DNA of 64,000 bases from the NCBI GenBank assembly GCA_947499955.1, contig CANMQI010000005.1, positions 124,001 through 188,000 of the forward strand. The letters run 5' to 3'. This document shows, piece by piece, positions 28,011 to 37,800 of this stretch. The DNA is from an uncultured Granulosicoccus sp. GTDB lineage: Bacteria > Pseudomonadota > Gammaproteobacteria > Granulosicoccales > Granulosicoccaceae. The position numbers and the translations under genes were made by a program. Each line of letters starts with the position of its first letter. The stretch's first letter is position 1. Below the pieces are notes generated by a model. The model was not told the origin of the DNA, searched no databases, and was given only the letters and a program-made list of their open reading frames with translations.

Positions 28011-28637
28011 TCAGCCCGCCTTGCGGAAGGTCAGATTCCAGCGCACCGCACCAAATCGTGGATGTTCGGAATATTTCAGTTTTCTCACACCATGATAGTA
28101 GCGACGCGCCGGCCCACCAAATACAACGACATCACCATCGCTCAAGTCTACAGCTCTCGAGCGGCCGCGTCGTTCGGGTCCCGTCACGAAAAAGCGTGCA
28201 TCTATCCCCATGGACACGGACACGATAGGTGCACCAAAATCCGATTCATCCTTGTCCTGATGAGCGCCCATCTGCGTGCCCGGCTCGTAATGATTGATCA
28301 GACAACCATCCGGATCGAACCCGGCAAACCCGGCTGCCTCGGCGGCGCGCTGTGCCAGCGCTCGAAAAACCGCCGGCATGGACGGCCAGGGTTTGCCCGT
28401 CAGCGGATCCAGCTCGCTGTAGCGATACCCTTGCCGGTCCGATACCCAGCCCAGCTGCCCGCAGTTGCTGCTCTGAACGGACAGGTAGAATCCGCGCGTG
28501 GTCTGCAGGCGACGCAACGGCGAGACAGCCAGCACCGATTCCAGCCCCGATTGCAGCTCGGCCGAGTCGGCGTACTGCCGCAGCAGAATCATGCCGGGAC
28601 ATATCTCCACAGACTCCGCAGAGAACAAATCTCTCAT
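28011..28637 (-). CDS. alkB: Alpha-ketoglutarate-dependent DNA/RNA dealkylase AlkB
   Basis: 208-residue Fe(II)/2-oxoglutarate dioxygenase that removes methyl groups from 1-methyladenine and 3-methylcytosine. With the ATG at 28637 (MRDLFS) the metal ligands are His126 and Asp128 in AHQDKDE and His182 in YYHG, with 2-oxoglutarate-binding arginines Arg199 and Arg205 in RWNLTFR. Each is offset by five from the E. coli AlkB residues I recall, so alignment is close throughout. LGWVSDRQGYRYS and DPLTGKPWPSMP are also conserved. No ada gene is adjacent. It diverges from the small gene at 28709 across 71 bp. Confidence 0.95.
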   Translation of the reverse strand: MRDLFSAESVEICPGMILLRQYADSAELQSGLESVLAVSPLRRLQTTRGFYLSVQSSNCGQLGWVSDRQGYRYSELDPLTGKPWPSMPAVFRALAQRAAEAAGFAGFDPDGCLINHYEPGTQMGAHQDKDESDFGAPIVSVSMGIDARFFVTGPERRGRSRAVDLSDGDVVVFGGPARRYYHGVRKLKYSEHPRFGAVRWNLTFRKAG

Positions 28638-28708
28638 TACTGACACTTTTTTCGCTTCCTGCCCGGCAACGGGCATAATATTGGGCTTTACTCCACGCAT
28701 TCAACATA

Positions 28709-28990
28709 ATGCGCGACATGCTCTCAACCCATGCGCCTGCCGAACTGATCGACCACCTGTGTCGACAGAATGATCTGACACCGACCCAGGCCGCACGGCT
28801 GATCGAGGAAGTGCTGGCCTTCTACAACGAGTCCAGCGCCGGATTCATCCAGCGTCGCCATTATGAACTGCAAAAGGCAGGGCTTGCGAATGCCGCCATT
28901 TACCGGCAGATCAGCGAGGAGCTCGAACATCATCGCTTCAGGCTCGACCCGCTGACCGAACGCCAGATACGGCGCACCATTTACGGCTGA
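28709..28990 (+). CDS. Small conserved-looking protein of unknown function
   Basis: 93-residue soluble protein I do not recognise. It is strongly charged and predicted mostly helical, with short helices ELIDHLCRQNDL, TPTQAARLIEEVLAFYNE, and a basic C-terminal part ending RRTIYG. The TPTQAARLIEEVL segment has helix-turn-helix-like spacing, so nucleic-acid binding is possible but unproven. The ATG could be at 28709 or 28718. It lies 45 bp upstream of glmS in the same direction and probably shares its transcript. Codon use is like that of neighbours. Confidence 0.7.
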   Translation: MRDMLSTHAPAELIDHLCRQNDLTPTQAARLIEEVLAFYNESSAGFIQRRHYELQKAGLANAAIYRQISEELEHHRFRLDPLTERQIRRTIYG

Positions 28991-29035
28991 ACCCACAGCA
29001 CTCGGCCCACCCACTACACAGGCAAGATATTCGAT

Positions 29036-30856
<1,821 letters not shown>

Positions 30857-30888
30857 GTCAACACTGCAAGTCGCCACCCATTCCGGAT

Positions 30889-30926
30889 GGCACCAGCTCG
30901 GTGCAAGCGGCGCACCATAGAAGGGC
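30889..30926 (+). promoter_or_regulatory. Candidate NtrC enhancer: two GCACC-N5-GGTGC-type sites
   Basis: GCACC-AGCTC-GGTGC at 30890-30904 is an exact match to the dyad half-sites of NtrC-binding sequences. A weaker copy, GCACC-ATAGA-AGGGC, starts 22 bp further (30912-30926), two helical turns away as in tandem NtrC sites. The pair lies about 75-100 bp upstream of a sigma-54-like element in front of urtA. Assignment is by recalled consensus and position. Confidence 0.6.
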
Positions 30927-30988
30927 AATTAGATCAAGACACCCCGTTACACGGTTTTCAAGCTATTGATTTAAATATAGTTTTTGCA

Positions 30989-31005
30989 TTGGCACAGTCC
31001 CTGTA
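30989..31005 (+). promoter_or_regulatory. Candidate sigma-54 (-24/-12) promoter for the urt operon
   Basis: TTGGCAC at 30989-30995 matches the -24 element perfectly. Five bases later CTGTA stands where TTGCA is expected, so the -12 element has C for T and T for C (GT rather than GC). It is 66 bp before the urtA start. The upstream NtrC-like palindromes strengthen the call; the imperfect -12 box weakens it. Confidence 0.45.
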
Positions 31006-31070
31006 ACAGCAGTTGCGATTGTTCATGAAAGAACAATTTTTTCTGCCAACTATCCAGGGAAATCTTTCGC

Positions 31071-32369
31071 ATGCTGTCCACACGTAATTCTCGACGATCA
31101 CTCGCGGCAATGGCAGGCATTGGCCTGGCCGGCCTGAGCCTTTCACTGCACGCTCAGGACGACACCATCAAGGTAGGCGTCCTGCACTCTCTTTCCGGCA
31201 CCATGGCCATTTCGGAAACCACCCTGAAAGACACCATGCTGATGCTCATCGATGAGCAGAATGCCAAGGGTGGACTACTGGGCAAGCAACTGGAAGCCGT
31301 GGTTGTCGATCCGGCATCCGACTGGCCTCTGTTTGCCGAGAAGGCGCGCGAACTGATCGAGCAGGAAGGCGTGGTTGCCACCTTCGGCGCCTGGACGTCA
31401 GTGTCCAGAAAATCGGTACTGCCCGTGTTCGAGGAACTGGACAGCCTACTGTTCTACCCCGTGCAGTACGAAGGTGAAGAATCCTCGAAGAACGTGTTCT
31501 ACACAGGGGCCGCGCCGAACCAGCAGGCCATCCCTGCGGTTGATTACCTGAGCAACGAGATCGGTGTCGAGCGTTGGGTACTGGCCGGTACCGACTACGT
31601 CTACCCGCGTACCACCAACAAGATTCTGGAGGCTTACCTGAAAGCCAATGGTGTCAGTGAAGAAGACATCATGATCAACTACACACCGTTCGGACACGCC
31701 GACTGGCAGTCCATTGTCGCTGACATCAAGCGCTTCGGCTCGGAAGGCAAGAAAACGGCTGTGGTATCCACCGTCAACGGCGATGCCAATGTGCCTTTCT
31801 ACAAGGAACTGGGTAATCAGGGCATTTCTGCCGAAGACATTCCGGTCGTGGCCTTCTCCGTGGGTGAAGAAGAGCTGTCCGGTTTCGATACGACTCCGCT
31901 GGTCGGCCATCTGGCTGCCTGGAACTACTTCATGAGTGTCGACGCCGAGGTCAACGATGACTTCATCGACAGCTGGATCGAGTTCACCGGCGATGAAGAT
32001 CGCGTCACCAATGATCCCATGGAAGCGCATTACATCGGTTTCAACATGTGGGTGAAGGCCGTCGAGAAAGCTGGCAGCACCGATGCCGCTGCCGTACAGG
32101 ACGCCATCATCGGTGTCTCGGTACCGAATCTGTCAGGTGGCTACTCTGCCATGATGCCCAACCACCACATTACCAAGCCGGTATTGATCGGTGAGATCCA
32201 GGACGACGGTCAGTTCGAAATCGTCTGGGAAACTCCGGGCCTGGTTGCAGGCGATGCCTGGTCAGATTTTCTCGACAGCTCCAAGGACATCATCTCCGAC
32301 TGGCGCGCACCGCTGTCCTGCGGTAACTACAACGTCACTACCCACGTCTGTTCCGGTCAGAACCTGTAA
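31071..32369 (+). CDS. urtA: Urea ABC transporter substrate-binding protein
   Basis: 432-residue periplasmic urea-binding protein. The signal peptide contains twin arginines (SRRSLAAMAGIGLAGLSLSLHAQ), suggesting Tat or Sec export with cleavage after HAQ. The mature protein has the UrtA fingerprint: KVGVLHSLSGTMAISETTLKD, FGAWTSVSRKSVLPVFE, LLFYPVQYEGEE and the SVDAEVNDDFIDSWIEF region. Length fits the family. It starts the operon urtABCDE, with 73 bp before urtB. Expected regulation is nitrogen limitation through the NtrC-like sites upstream. Urease genes do not follow within the window. Confidence 0.96.
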   Translation: MLSTRNSRRSLAAMAGIGLAGLSLSLHAQDDTIKVGVLHSLSGTMAISETTLKDTMLMLIDEQNAKGGLLGKQLEAVVVDPASDWPLFAEKARELIEQEGVVATFGAWTSVSRKSVLPVFEELDSLLFYPVQYEGEESSKNVFYTGAAPNQQAIPAVDYLSNEIGVERWVLAGTDYVYPRTTNKILEAYLKANGVSEEDIMINYTPFGHADWQSIVADIKRFGSEGKKTAVVSTVNGDANVPFYKELGNQGISAEDIPVVAFSVGEEELSGFDTTPLVGHLAAWNYFMSVDAEVNDDFIDSWIEFTGDEDRVTNDPMEAHYIGFNMWVKAVEKAGSTDAAAVQDAIIGVSVPNLSGGYSAMMPNHHITKPVLIGEIQDDGQFEIVWETPGLVAGDAWSDFLDSSKDIISDWRAPLSCGNYNVTTHVCSGQNL

Positions 32370-32442
32370 GACCACCCGCCGGGTCGGCCTGTGCTGACCC
32401 GGCCCCATTGCTGACTTTCCCTCGAGGAGACCGAACGCAGTC

Positions 32443-34089
32443 ATGTCACTGTCACTCCATGCATTACAGCGCCTGATTCGTGCAGCATCCTTGCTCACGA
32501 TGCTGGCAGCCGTTTGCAGCTTCCATACTGCAAGCGCCGATGTCCAGACCGGTATCGACGAACTGGACGGGCTGTTCACCCGGTTTGTCGAGGGCAAGGG
32601 CGCGCAGAGAACCGAGGCGCTGGACGCACTGGCAGCTCTTGGGCGCGACGATACGCGCGAGCTGCTCACCGGTATTCTCGAAGGCGATCTCATGCTGCAC
32701 AAGGAGACCGACACCATTGTCTGGGCAACTGCGCAGGGTCGTGAATACGCCATGCAATCCCTGGACAGACAGAACGATCTGGGCAGCGAGCGCAAACGCA
32801 AACTGTCGCGCCTCAAGGTCACCAACCGCTTGCGGGGTCATCTGCGCTCACTGATTGCCTCCCTGGGACTCCGCTCCGATGATGCGACTGAACGGCTGGC
32901 AGCCATCGATGCCCTGATGGAAACCCCCGAAGCGCTGCCCGACGCAACATTGCAGGAACTGCTTGGCAGCGAAACCGACAAGAAGGTCAGTGCCGCGCTG
33001 CTCTCCCTGCAGGCTCGCAAACTGGCGCTCTCCCCGCAACCCGAACAACGACTGCAGGCGCTGAGCACACTGGGCGAAGACTTGTCGAATGACAGCCGCT
33101 CACTGGTTCAGACACTGGCAGAGAACGACAGCGACGAAGCCGTCAAGACACTCGCCGGCAAGATTGCCCGAGACCAGGCAGCCAAGGTACGGTTGTACGC
33201 CAAGGCCGAAACCGTCTTCTTCGGTCTCAGCCTGGGCTCGGTGCTGGTGCTGGCGGCCATCGGCCTGGCGATCAGTTTCGGCGTCATGGGAGTCATCAAC
33301 ATGGCTCATGGCGAGCTGATCATGCTCGGTGCCTATTGCACCTGGGCCATGCAACAACTGATGCCGAACAATCTGGGCTTGTCGTTGCTGCTCTCCATTC
33401 CCGTGGCTTTCCTGTTCACCGGCATGGTCGGCATCCTGATCGAACGCAGCGTCATCCGCTTTCTCTATGGTCGTCCACTGGAGACCTTGCTGGCAACCTT
33501 CGGTATCAGCCTCATACTGCAACAACTGGTTCGTACCTTCATCTCGTCACAGAATGTCCCGGTGGCCAATCCCGCCTTCATGAGTGGCGTACTGGAAGTC
33601 AACAGCGTGCTGAGCCTGACACTCAATCGACTCTACATCCTGGCCTTCTGTCTCATCGTCTTCGCACTGCTGCTGATTCTGCTCAAGCGCTCACGCTTCG
33701 GCCTTGAAGTACGCGCCGTCAGTCAGAACCGATCCATGGCCCGTGCCATGGGCGTGCCCTCCTCGCGCATCGATTCACTGACCTTCGGACTGGGCGCCGG
33801 TATCGCCGGAATTGCCGGTGTCGCCCTGTCGCAACTGACCAACGTCGGGCCGAACCTGGGTCAGGCCTATATCGTCGACAGCTTCATGGTGGTTGTGTTC
33901 GGCGGCGTCGGCAACCTGTGGGGCACCCTGATCAGCGGCATGACACTGGGCATTGCCAACAAACTCATGGAACCCTGGGCCGGCGCCATTCTGGCGAAGA
34001 TCCTGGTTCTGGTCTTTCTCATCATGTTCATTCAGAAGCGCCCCAGAGGTCTCTTTCCACAACGCGGTCGTGCGGTGGAGGCACATTGA
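32443..34089 (+). CDS. urtB: Urea ABC transporter permease UrtB with periplasmic helical domain
   Basis: 548-residue inner-membrane permease of the LivH-type family. A signal-like N-terminus (LLTMLAAVCSFHTASA) is followed by about 210 residues of HEAT-like helical repeats (for example ATERLAAIDALMET, QRLQALSTLGEDL) that should lie in the periplasm. The permease proper begins near residue 255 (FFGLSLGSVLVLAAIGLAI) and contains GVINMAHGELIMLGAY, FISSQNVPVANP and FGGVGNLWGTLISGM. The helical extension is regular in proteobacterial UrtB. The stop is followed two bases later by the urtC ATG. Confidence 0.95.
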   Translation: MSLSLHALQRLIRAASLLTMLAAVCSFHTASADVQTGIDELDGLFTRFVEGKGAQRTEALDALAALGRDDTRELLTGILEGDLMLHKETDTIVWATAQGREYAMQSLDRQNDLGSERKRKLSRLKVTNRLRGHLRSLIASLGLRSDDATERLAAIDALMETPEALPDATLQELLGSETDKKVSAALLSLQARKLALSPQPEQRLQALSTLGEDLSNDSRSLVQTLAENDSDEAVKTLAGKIARDQAAKVRLYAKAETVFFGLSLGSVLVLAAIGLAISFGVMGVINMAHGELIMLGAYCTWAMQQLMPNNLGLSLLLSIPVAFLFTGMVGILIERSVIRFLYGRPLETLLATFGISLILQQLVRTFISSQNVPVANPAFMSGVLEVNSVLSLTLNRLYILAFCLIVFALLLILLKRSRFGLEVRAVSQNRSMARAMGVPSSRIDSLTFGLGAGIAGIAGVALSQLTNVGPNLGQAYIVDSFMVVVFGGVGNLWGTLISGMTLGIANKLMEPWAGAILAKILVLVFLIMFIQKRPRGLFPQRGRAVEAH

Positions 34090-34091
34090 TC

Positions 34092-35213
34092 ATGAGTGAC
34101 TCAAGCACAACAGCACCGTCCACAAGTGCGCGGCCGCAGCGCTCGCGCCTGTCGAGCATCATCTTCATACTGACACTGATCGCGCTGATCATTGGCGTGT
34201 CCATCTGTAATCAACTGCCGGCAGAGCATCCGCTGTACGTCAGCAACTACATGGTGACCCTGCTCGGCAAGTACCTGACCTACGCCATACTGGCCGTGGC
34301 GGTCGATCTGGTGTGGGGCTATCTGGGCATCCTGAGCCTGGGCCATGCCGCTTTCTTTGCGCTTGGCGGCTATGTCATGGGTATGCACCTGATGCGCCAG
34401 ATTGGCGATCGTGGCGTCTATGGCAATCCTGACCTGCCTGACTTCATGGTATTTCTGAACTGGACCGAACTGCCCTGGTACTGGATGGGTTCCGACAACT
34501 TTGCCTTCACGGCCATGATGATTCTGCTGGTTCCCGGTTTGCTGGCCTTTGTCTTTGGCTGGTTCGCCTTTCGTTCACGGGTCAACGGTGTCTACCTGTC
34601 CATTATTACCCAGGCCCTGACCTACGCTCTGATGCTGGCCTTCTTTCGCAATGAAATGGGATTCGGCGGCAATAACGGTCTGACCGATTTTCGGGAACTG
34701 CTCGGCTTCGACCTGCGCTCCGACACTGTTCGTCTGGGGCTGTTCATCGCCTCCGGAGTTGCCTTGTTGCTGGTCTTTCTGCTGTGCGACAGCATACTTC
34801 GATCCAGGCTGGGCAAGGTTGCCATTGCCATTCGTGATGCCGAGGATCGCACCCGCTTCATCGGCTATCGGGTCGAGAGCGTCAAGCTTGCGTTGTTTGC
34901 CCTGTCGGCCATGATTGCCGGTATCGCCGGTGCCCTGTATGTCCCGCAGGTCGGCATCATCAATCCCGGTGAATTTGCCCCGCTGAACTCCATCGAGGTG
35001 GTTGTCTGGGTGGCCATCGGTGGCCGCGGCACACTATACGGTGCCGTGCTCGGCGCACTGGGCGTCAACTACGCCAAGACCTGGTTTACCGGCGCCTTCC
35101 CCGAAGCCTGGCTGTTTGCACTGGGCCTGCTGTTCGTGGTCGTCACCCTGCTCCTGCCACGTGGCGTTGCCGGTCTGCTCAAATTCAAACGATCTTCACA
35201 GGCAGCCTCATGA
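34092..35213 (+). CDS. urtC: Urea ABC transporter permease UrtC
   Basis: 373-residue LivM-type permease pairing with UrtB. Hydrophobic segments start at ILTLIALIIGVSIC; the family motifs are GYLGILSLGHAAFFALGGYVMGMHLM (in part), FGGNNGLTDF, IRDAEDRTRFIGY and NSIEVVVWVAIGGRGTLYGAVLGA (in part). An in-frame extension to 33918 lies within urtB and is its shadow; the ATG at 34092 gives the family length. The gene ends in ATGA, overlapping urtD by four bases, so translation is coupled. Confidence 0.95.
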   Translation: MSDSSTTAPSTSARPQRSRLSSIIFILTLIALIIGVSICNQLPAEHPLYVSNYMVTLLGKYLTYAILAVAVDLVWGYLGILSLGHAAFFALGGYVMGMHLMRQIGDRGVYGNPDLPDFMVFLNWTELPWYWMGSDNFAFTAMMILLVPGLLAFVFGWFAFRSRVNGVYLSIITQALTYALMLAFFRNEMGFGGNNGLTDFRELLGFDLRSDTVRLGLFIASGVALLLVFLLCDSILRSRLGKVAIAIRDAEDRTRFIGYRVESVKLALFALSAMIAGIAGALYVPQVGIINPGEFAPLNSIEVVVWVAIGGRGTLYGAVLGALGVNYAKTWFTGAFPEAWLFALGLLFVVVTLLLPRGVAGLLKFKRSSQAAS

Positions 35214-36061
35214 GTACACCTGATCCCATGACCGGCCCTGCGGTATTCAGGCGCGACAAGGTTTTCGAGTTTCTCATTCCCAAACAGGTTGATGATCTTG
35301 ATCTGTCCCATGGTACGGCGCTTTACCTGGAGAACATCTCCGTCAACTTCGATGGTTTCCAGGCCATCAACGGGCTGAACTTCTACGTCAATACCGGCGA
35401 GCTGCGCTGCCTGATCGGCCCCAATGGTGCCGGCAAGACCACGCTGATGGATATCGTCACCGGCAAGACCCGACCCGATACCGGCACCGCCTGGTTCGGC
35501 CAGAAGATCAACCTGCTGCGTATGGATGAAGCCGAGATTGCCCAGGCGGGTATCGGCCGAAAATTCCAGAAACCCAGTGTGTTCGAGAATCTGACCGTAT
35601 TCGACAATCTCGAACTGTCGATGGCAGGCACGCGCAAGCTGTGGCCAACCTACCGTGCGCGTCTCAGCAGTGAAACCATGGACCGGATAGAAGCCATGGC
35701 CGGCACCATCAATCTGCTGTCCCAGCTGTATGCCCAGGCAGGCAGCCTGTCTCACGGTCAGAAGCAGTGGCTGGAGATCGGCATGCTGATCATGCAGAAC
35801 CCGGTACTCCTGCTGGTGGACGAACCGGCGGCCGGCATGACGCATCAGGAAATGGACAGAACGGTGGAGTTGCTGACGACACTGGCAGGCGATCACGCCA
35901 TCGTCGTGGTCGAACATGACATGGACTTCGTCCGCGCCCTGAATTCCCCCGTAACGGTATTGCACCAGGGCAGCGTGCTGGCAGAAGGCAGCATGGCCGA
36001 AGTCCAATCAAATACCGACGTCATGCGCGTCTACCTGGGGACGGAGTCAAGTTCATGCTGA
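35210..36061 (+). CDS. urtD: Urea ABC transporter ATP-binding protein UrtD
   Basis: 283-residue LivG-type ATPase. Walker A is GPNGAGKT near residue 72, the signature is LSHGQKQ (a His replaces the usual Gly in LSGGQ, which is normal in UrtD), and Walker B is LLLVDEP. The adjacent AGMTHQE and VVEHDMDFV complete the nucleotide site. The N-terminal 35 residues before LENISVNFDGF are also typical of UrtD. The start overlaps urtC (ATGA) and the end overlaps urtE by seven bases. Confidence 0.95.
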   Translation: MSTPDPMTGPAVFRRDKVFEFLIPKQVDDLDLSHGTALYLENISVNFDGFQAINGLNFYVNTGELRCLIGPNGAGKTTLMDIVTGKTRPDTGTAWFGQKINLLRMDEAEIAQAGIGRKFQKPSVFENLTVFDNLELSMAGTRKLWPTYRARLSSETMDRIEAMAGTINLLSQLYAQAGSLSHGQKQWLEIGMLIMQNPVLLLVDEPAAGMTHQEMDRTVELLTTLAGDHAIVVVEHDMDFVRALNSPVTVLHQGSVLAEGSMAEVQSNTDVMRVYLGTESSSC

Positions 36062-36750
36062 CACTGGACAACATCAATCAATACTACGGCTCCTCGCATA
36101 CCCTGAAGAACCTGAGTCTGGCGATCACCCCGGGAGCCTGCACCGTCATCATGGGTCGCAACGGTGTCGGCAAGACCACGCTGATGCAGTGCATCACGGG
36201 GCTGCTTCCGCTGCGCAGCGGCTCGATGAGCCTGGCTGACAAGGACATCACGAAGATACCAGCCGAGGGCCGCGCGGCGGCCGGTATCGGCTATGTACCA
36301 CAGGGTCGGCAGATCTTCCCCCTGCTCAGCGTCGAGGAGAACCTGCGCATCGGTCTGCGTGCCCGTCGCGATGGGGCCAAGGTCATTCCCGAGCTCATCT
36401 ACGAGCTGTTTCCGGTGCTCCGTGAAATGTTGCGCCGCCGCGGCGGAGACCTGTCCGGCGGCCAGCAACAACAACTGGCCATCGGCCGCGCCCTGGTCAC
36501 CGAGCCTGAACTTCTATTGCTGGACGAACCGACTGAAGGCATCCAGCCCAATGTCGTGCACGACATCGGCACCATCATCACTCGGCTGAACAAGGAGATC
36601 GGACTGACGGTGGTACTGGTGGAGCAGAAGCTGCCCTTCGCCCGTCGCGTGGGGGATGAATTCGTACTGATGGATCGTGGCGAGGTCGTTGCCAAGGGCA
36701 ACATGGACACACTGGGTGAAGATCTGGTGAAGCAGTATCTGACCGTATGA
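36055..36750 (+). CDS. urtE: Urea ABC transporter ATP-binding protein UrtE
   Basis: 231-residue LivF-type ATPase. Walker A is GRNGVGKT near residue 36, Q-loop GYVPQGRQIFPLL, signature LSGGQQQQLAIGRAL, Walker B LLLLDEPTEGIQP, and switch His region VLVEQKL. The sequence IYELFPVLREMLRRRGGDLSGG is the UrtE version of the helical domain. It overlaps the end of urtD and closes the operon; a strong hairpin lies six bases after the stop. No ureD/ureABC genes follow, so urea breakdown must be encoded elsewhere. Confidence 0.95.
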   Translation: MLTLDNINQYYGSSHTLKNLSLAITPGACTVIMGRNGVGKTTLMQCITGLLPLRSGSMSLADKDITKIPAEGRAAAGIGYVPQGRQIFPLLSVEENLRIGLRARRDGAKVIPELIYELFPVLREMLRRRGGDLSGGQQQQLAIGRALVTEPELLLLDEPTEGIQPNVVHDIGTIITRLNKEIGLTVVLVEQKLPFARRVGDEFVLMDRGEVVAKGNMDTLGEDLVKQYLTV

Positions 36751-36755
36751 CGATT

Positions 36756-36778
36756 GTGGAGGGCTACCAGCCCTCCAC
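36756..36778. terminator. Perfect hairpin between urtE and the convergent VOC gene
   Basis: GTGGAGGGCT pairs perfectly with AGCCCTCCAC around a 3-base loop. It lies directly after the urtE stop and before the end of the convergent VOC gene, so it can serve both. There is no long U tract. Confidence 0.65.
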
Positions 36779-36795
36779 CGTTCTACCGACTGAGT

Positions 36796-37188
36796 TCACG
36801 CATCCCCAGCGTAGGAGATGACCTCGAACTCCAGGCCATCCTCATCATGGAAGTAGAAGCGTCGACCCGGCTCGTAGTCGGCGTGCGAGTGCGGCTCCAG
36901 ACCGCGTTCGATAACCCGCTTTTCAGCAGCATCCAGATCATCCACCACGATACCGACATGATTCAGTCCGTGCTGCCGGTAATAGCTTTCAGCCGTATCG
37001 ACAGCCATATCCTGGTGTCGGTACAGAGCCAGATACGAACCATGGCCACCGACATGTATCGTGAAGCCAGCGTACTTGGCCTCCCCCTGCCAGCGGACAT
37101 GCCAGCCGAACAAGTCGCACAGTAAATCGGCCGTGGCTTGTGGGTTGGGGACGGTCAGATTGATGTGTTCCAGTACAGATTCGTTCAT
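36796..37188 (-). CDS. VOC-superfamily (glyoxalase/bleomycin-resistance-like) protein, probable SoxR target
   Basis: 130-residue metal-dependent enzyme or binding protein of the vicinal-oxygen-chelate fold. Two beta-alpha-beta-beta-beta modules are visible. Candidate metal ligands are His8 (LEHINLTV), Glu or His in the middle (LNHVGIVVDDLD) and Glu near 121 (DEDGLEFEVISY). It resembles lactoylglutathione lyases and fosfomycin/antibiotic-resistance proteins, but exact chemistry is unknown. Its promoter contains a SoxR box in a soxS-like arrangement, divergent from soxR, so it is probably induced by redox-cycling compounds or oxidative stress. It ends convergently with the urt operon. Confidence 0.85.
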   Translation of the reverse strand: MNESVLEHINLTVPNPQATADLLCDLFGWHVRWQGEAKYAGFTIHVGGHGSYLALYRHQDMAVDTAESYYRQHGLNHVGIVVDDLDAAEKRVIERGLEPHSHADYEPGRRFYFHDEDGLEFEVISYAGDA

Positions 37189-37221
37189 GAGTCGATATTT
37201 CCTTGCCTGATGTGAACTGAC

Positions 37222-37252
37222 AGACTAATACCTCAAGTAAGGTAGAGGTCAA
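37222..37252 (-). promoter_or_regulatory. SoxR box inside a 19-bp-spacer promoter for the VOC gene
   Basis: On the minus strand, -35 TTGACC (37252-37247) and -10 TAGTCT (37227-37222) are separated by 19 bp, the over-long spacing that MerR-family activators correct. The spacer holds a dyad CCTCAAGTAAGGTAGAGG (37231-37248 as read on the plus strand) that matches 14 of 18 positions of the SoxR-box consensus I recall. The layout mirrors the E. coli soxS promoter. Transcription would start about 25 bp before the VOC ATG. Confidence 0.8.
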
Positions 37253-37278
37253 GCATCAATTTCAGCAACGAATACACC

Positions 37279-37749
37279 ATGAAGAAAGCAACCGATGCGC
37301 TCTCCATCGGCGAACTGGCAAAGCGCGCCGATGTGACGGTGACCGCCATCCGTTTCTATGAAACCGAAGGCCTGCTCAGCTCCCTGCGCAATGACGGCGG
37401 CCAGAGACGCTTCCAGCGCAGTTGCATACGCCGCCTGGCCTTCGTGAAGATTTCGCAGAATCTGGGTTTTTCCCTGGCGGAGATTCGCAAAGCTCTGGCG
37501 ACATTGCCCGACTCGCGAACGCCGACTAAACGCGACTGGGAACGCCTGAGCAAACACTTTGCACAGGATATCGATCGCAGAATCGCAGGACTGCAGCAGC
37601 TACGCGACAAACTGACCGGCTGCATCGGCTGCGGTTGTCTGTCCCTGGCACGCTGCCGCTTGTACAACCCGGATGATCGTGCCACGGGGCTTGGGCCCGG
37701 GCCACGCTTTCTGCTTGGCGACAGCCACGACGACCTATCGTCGTCGTAG
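37279..37749 (+). CDS. soxR: Redox-sensitive transcriptional activator SoxR
   Basis: 156-residue MerR-family regulator. The winged helix-turn-helix is at the N-terminus (LSIGELAKRADVTVTAIRFYETEGLL), followed by a dimerisation helix. The [2Fe-2S] cluster ligands are Cys115, Cys118, Cys120 and Cys126 in CIGCGCLSLARC, spacing CX2CXCX5C as in SoxR; this separates it from CueR or ZntR types. The C-terminal tail RFLLGD is typical. SoxR senses redox-cycling agents by cluster oxidation. soxS is not next to it; the divergent neighbour is the VOC gene, with a SoxR box between, which could also mediate autoregulation. Confidence 0.95.
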   Translation: MKKATDALSIGELAKRADVTVTAIRFYETEGLLSSLRNDGGQRRFQRSCIRRLAFVKISQNLGFSLAEIRKALATLPDSRTPTKRDWERLSKHFAQDIDRRIAGLQQLRDKLTGCIGCGCLSLARCRLYNPDDRATGLGPGPRFLLGDSHDDLSSS

Positions 37750-37800
37750 CCCCTGCCTGACAGGCAGCTGGCACTGACGACCAGCTGCCTGTGCGAGCCG

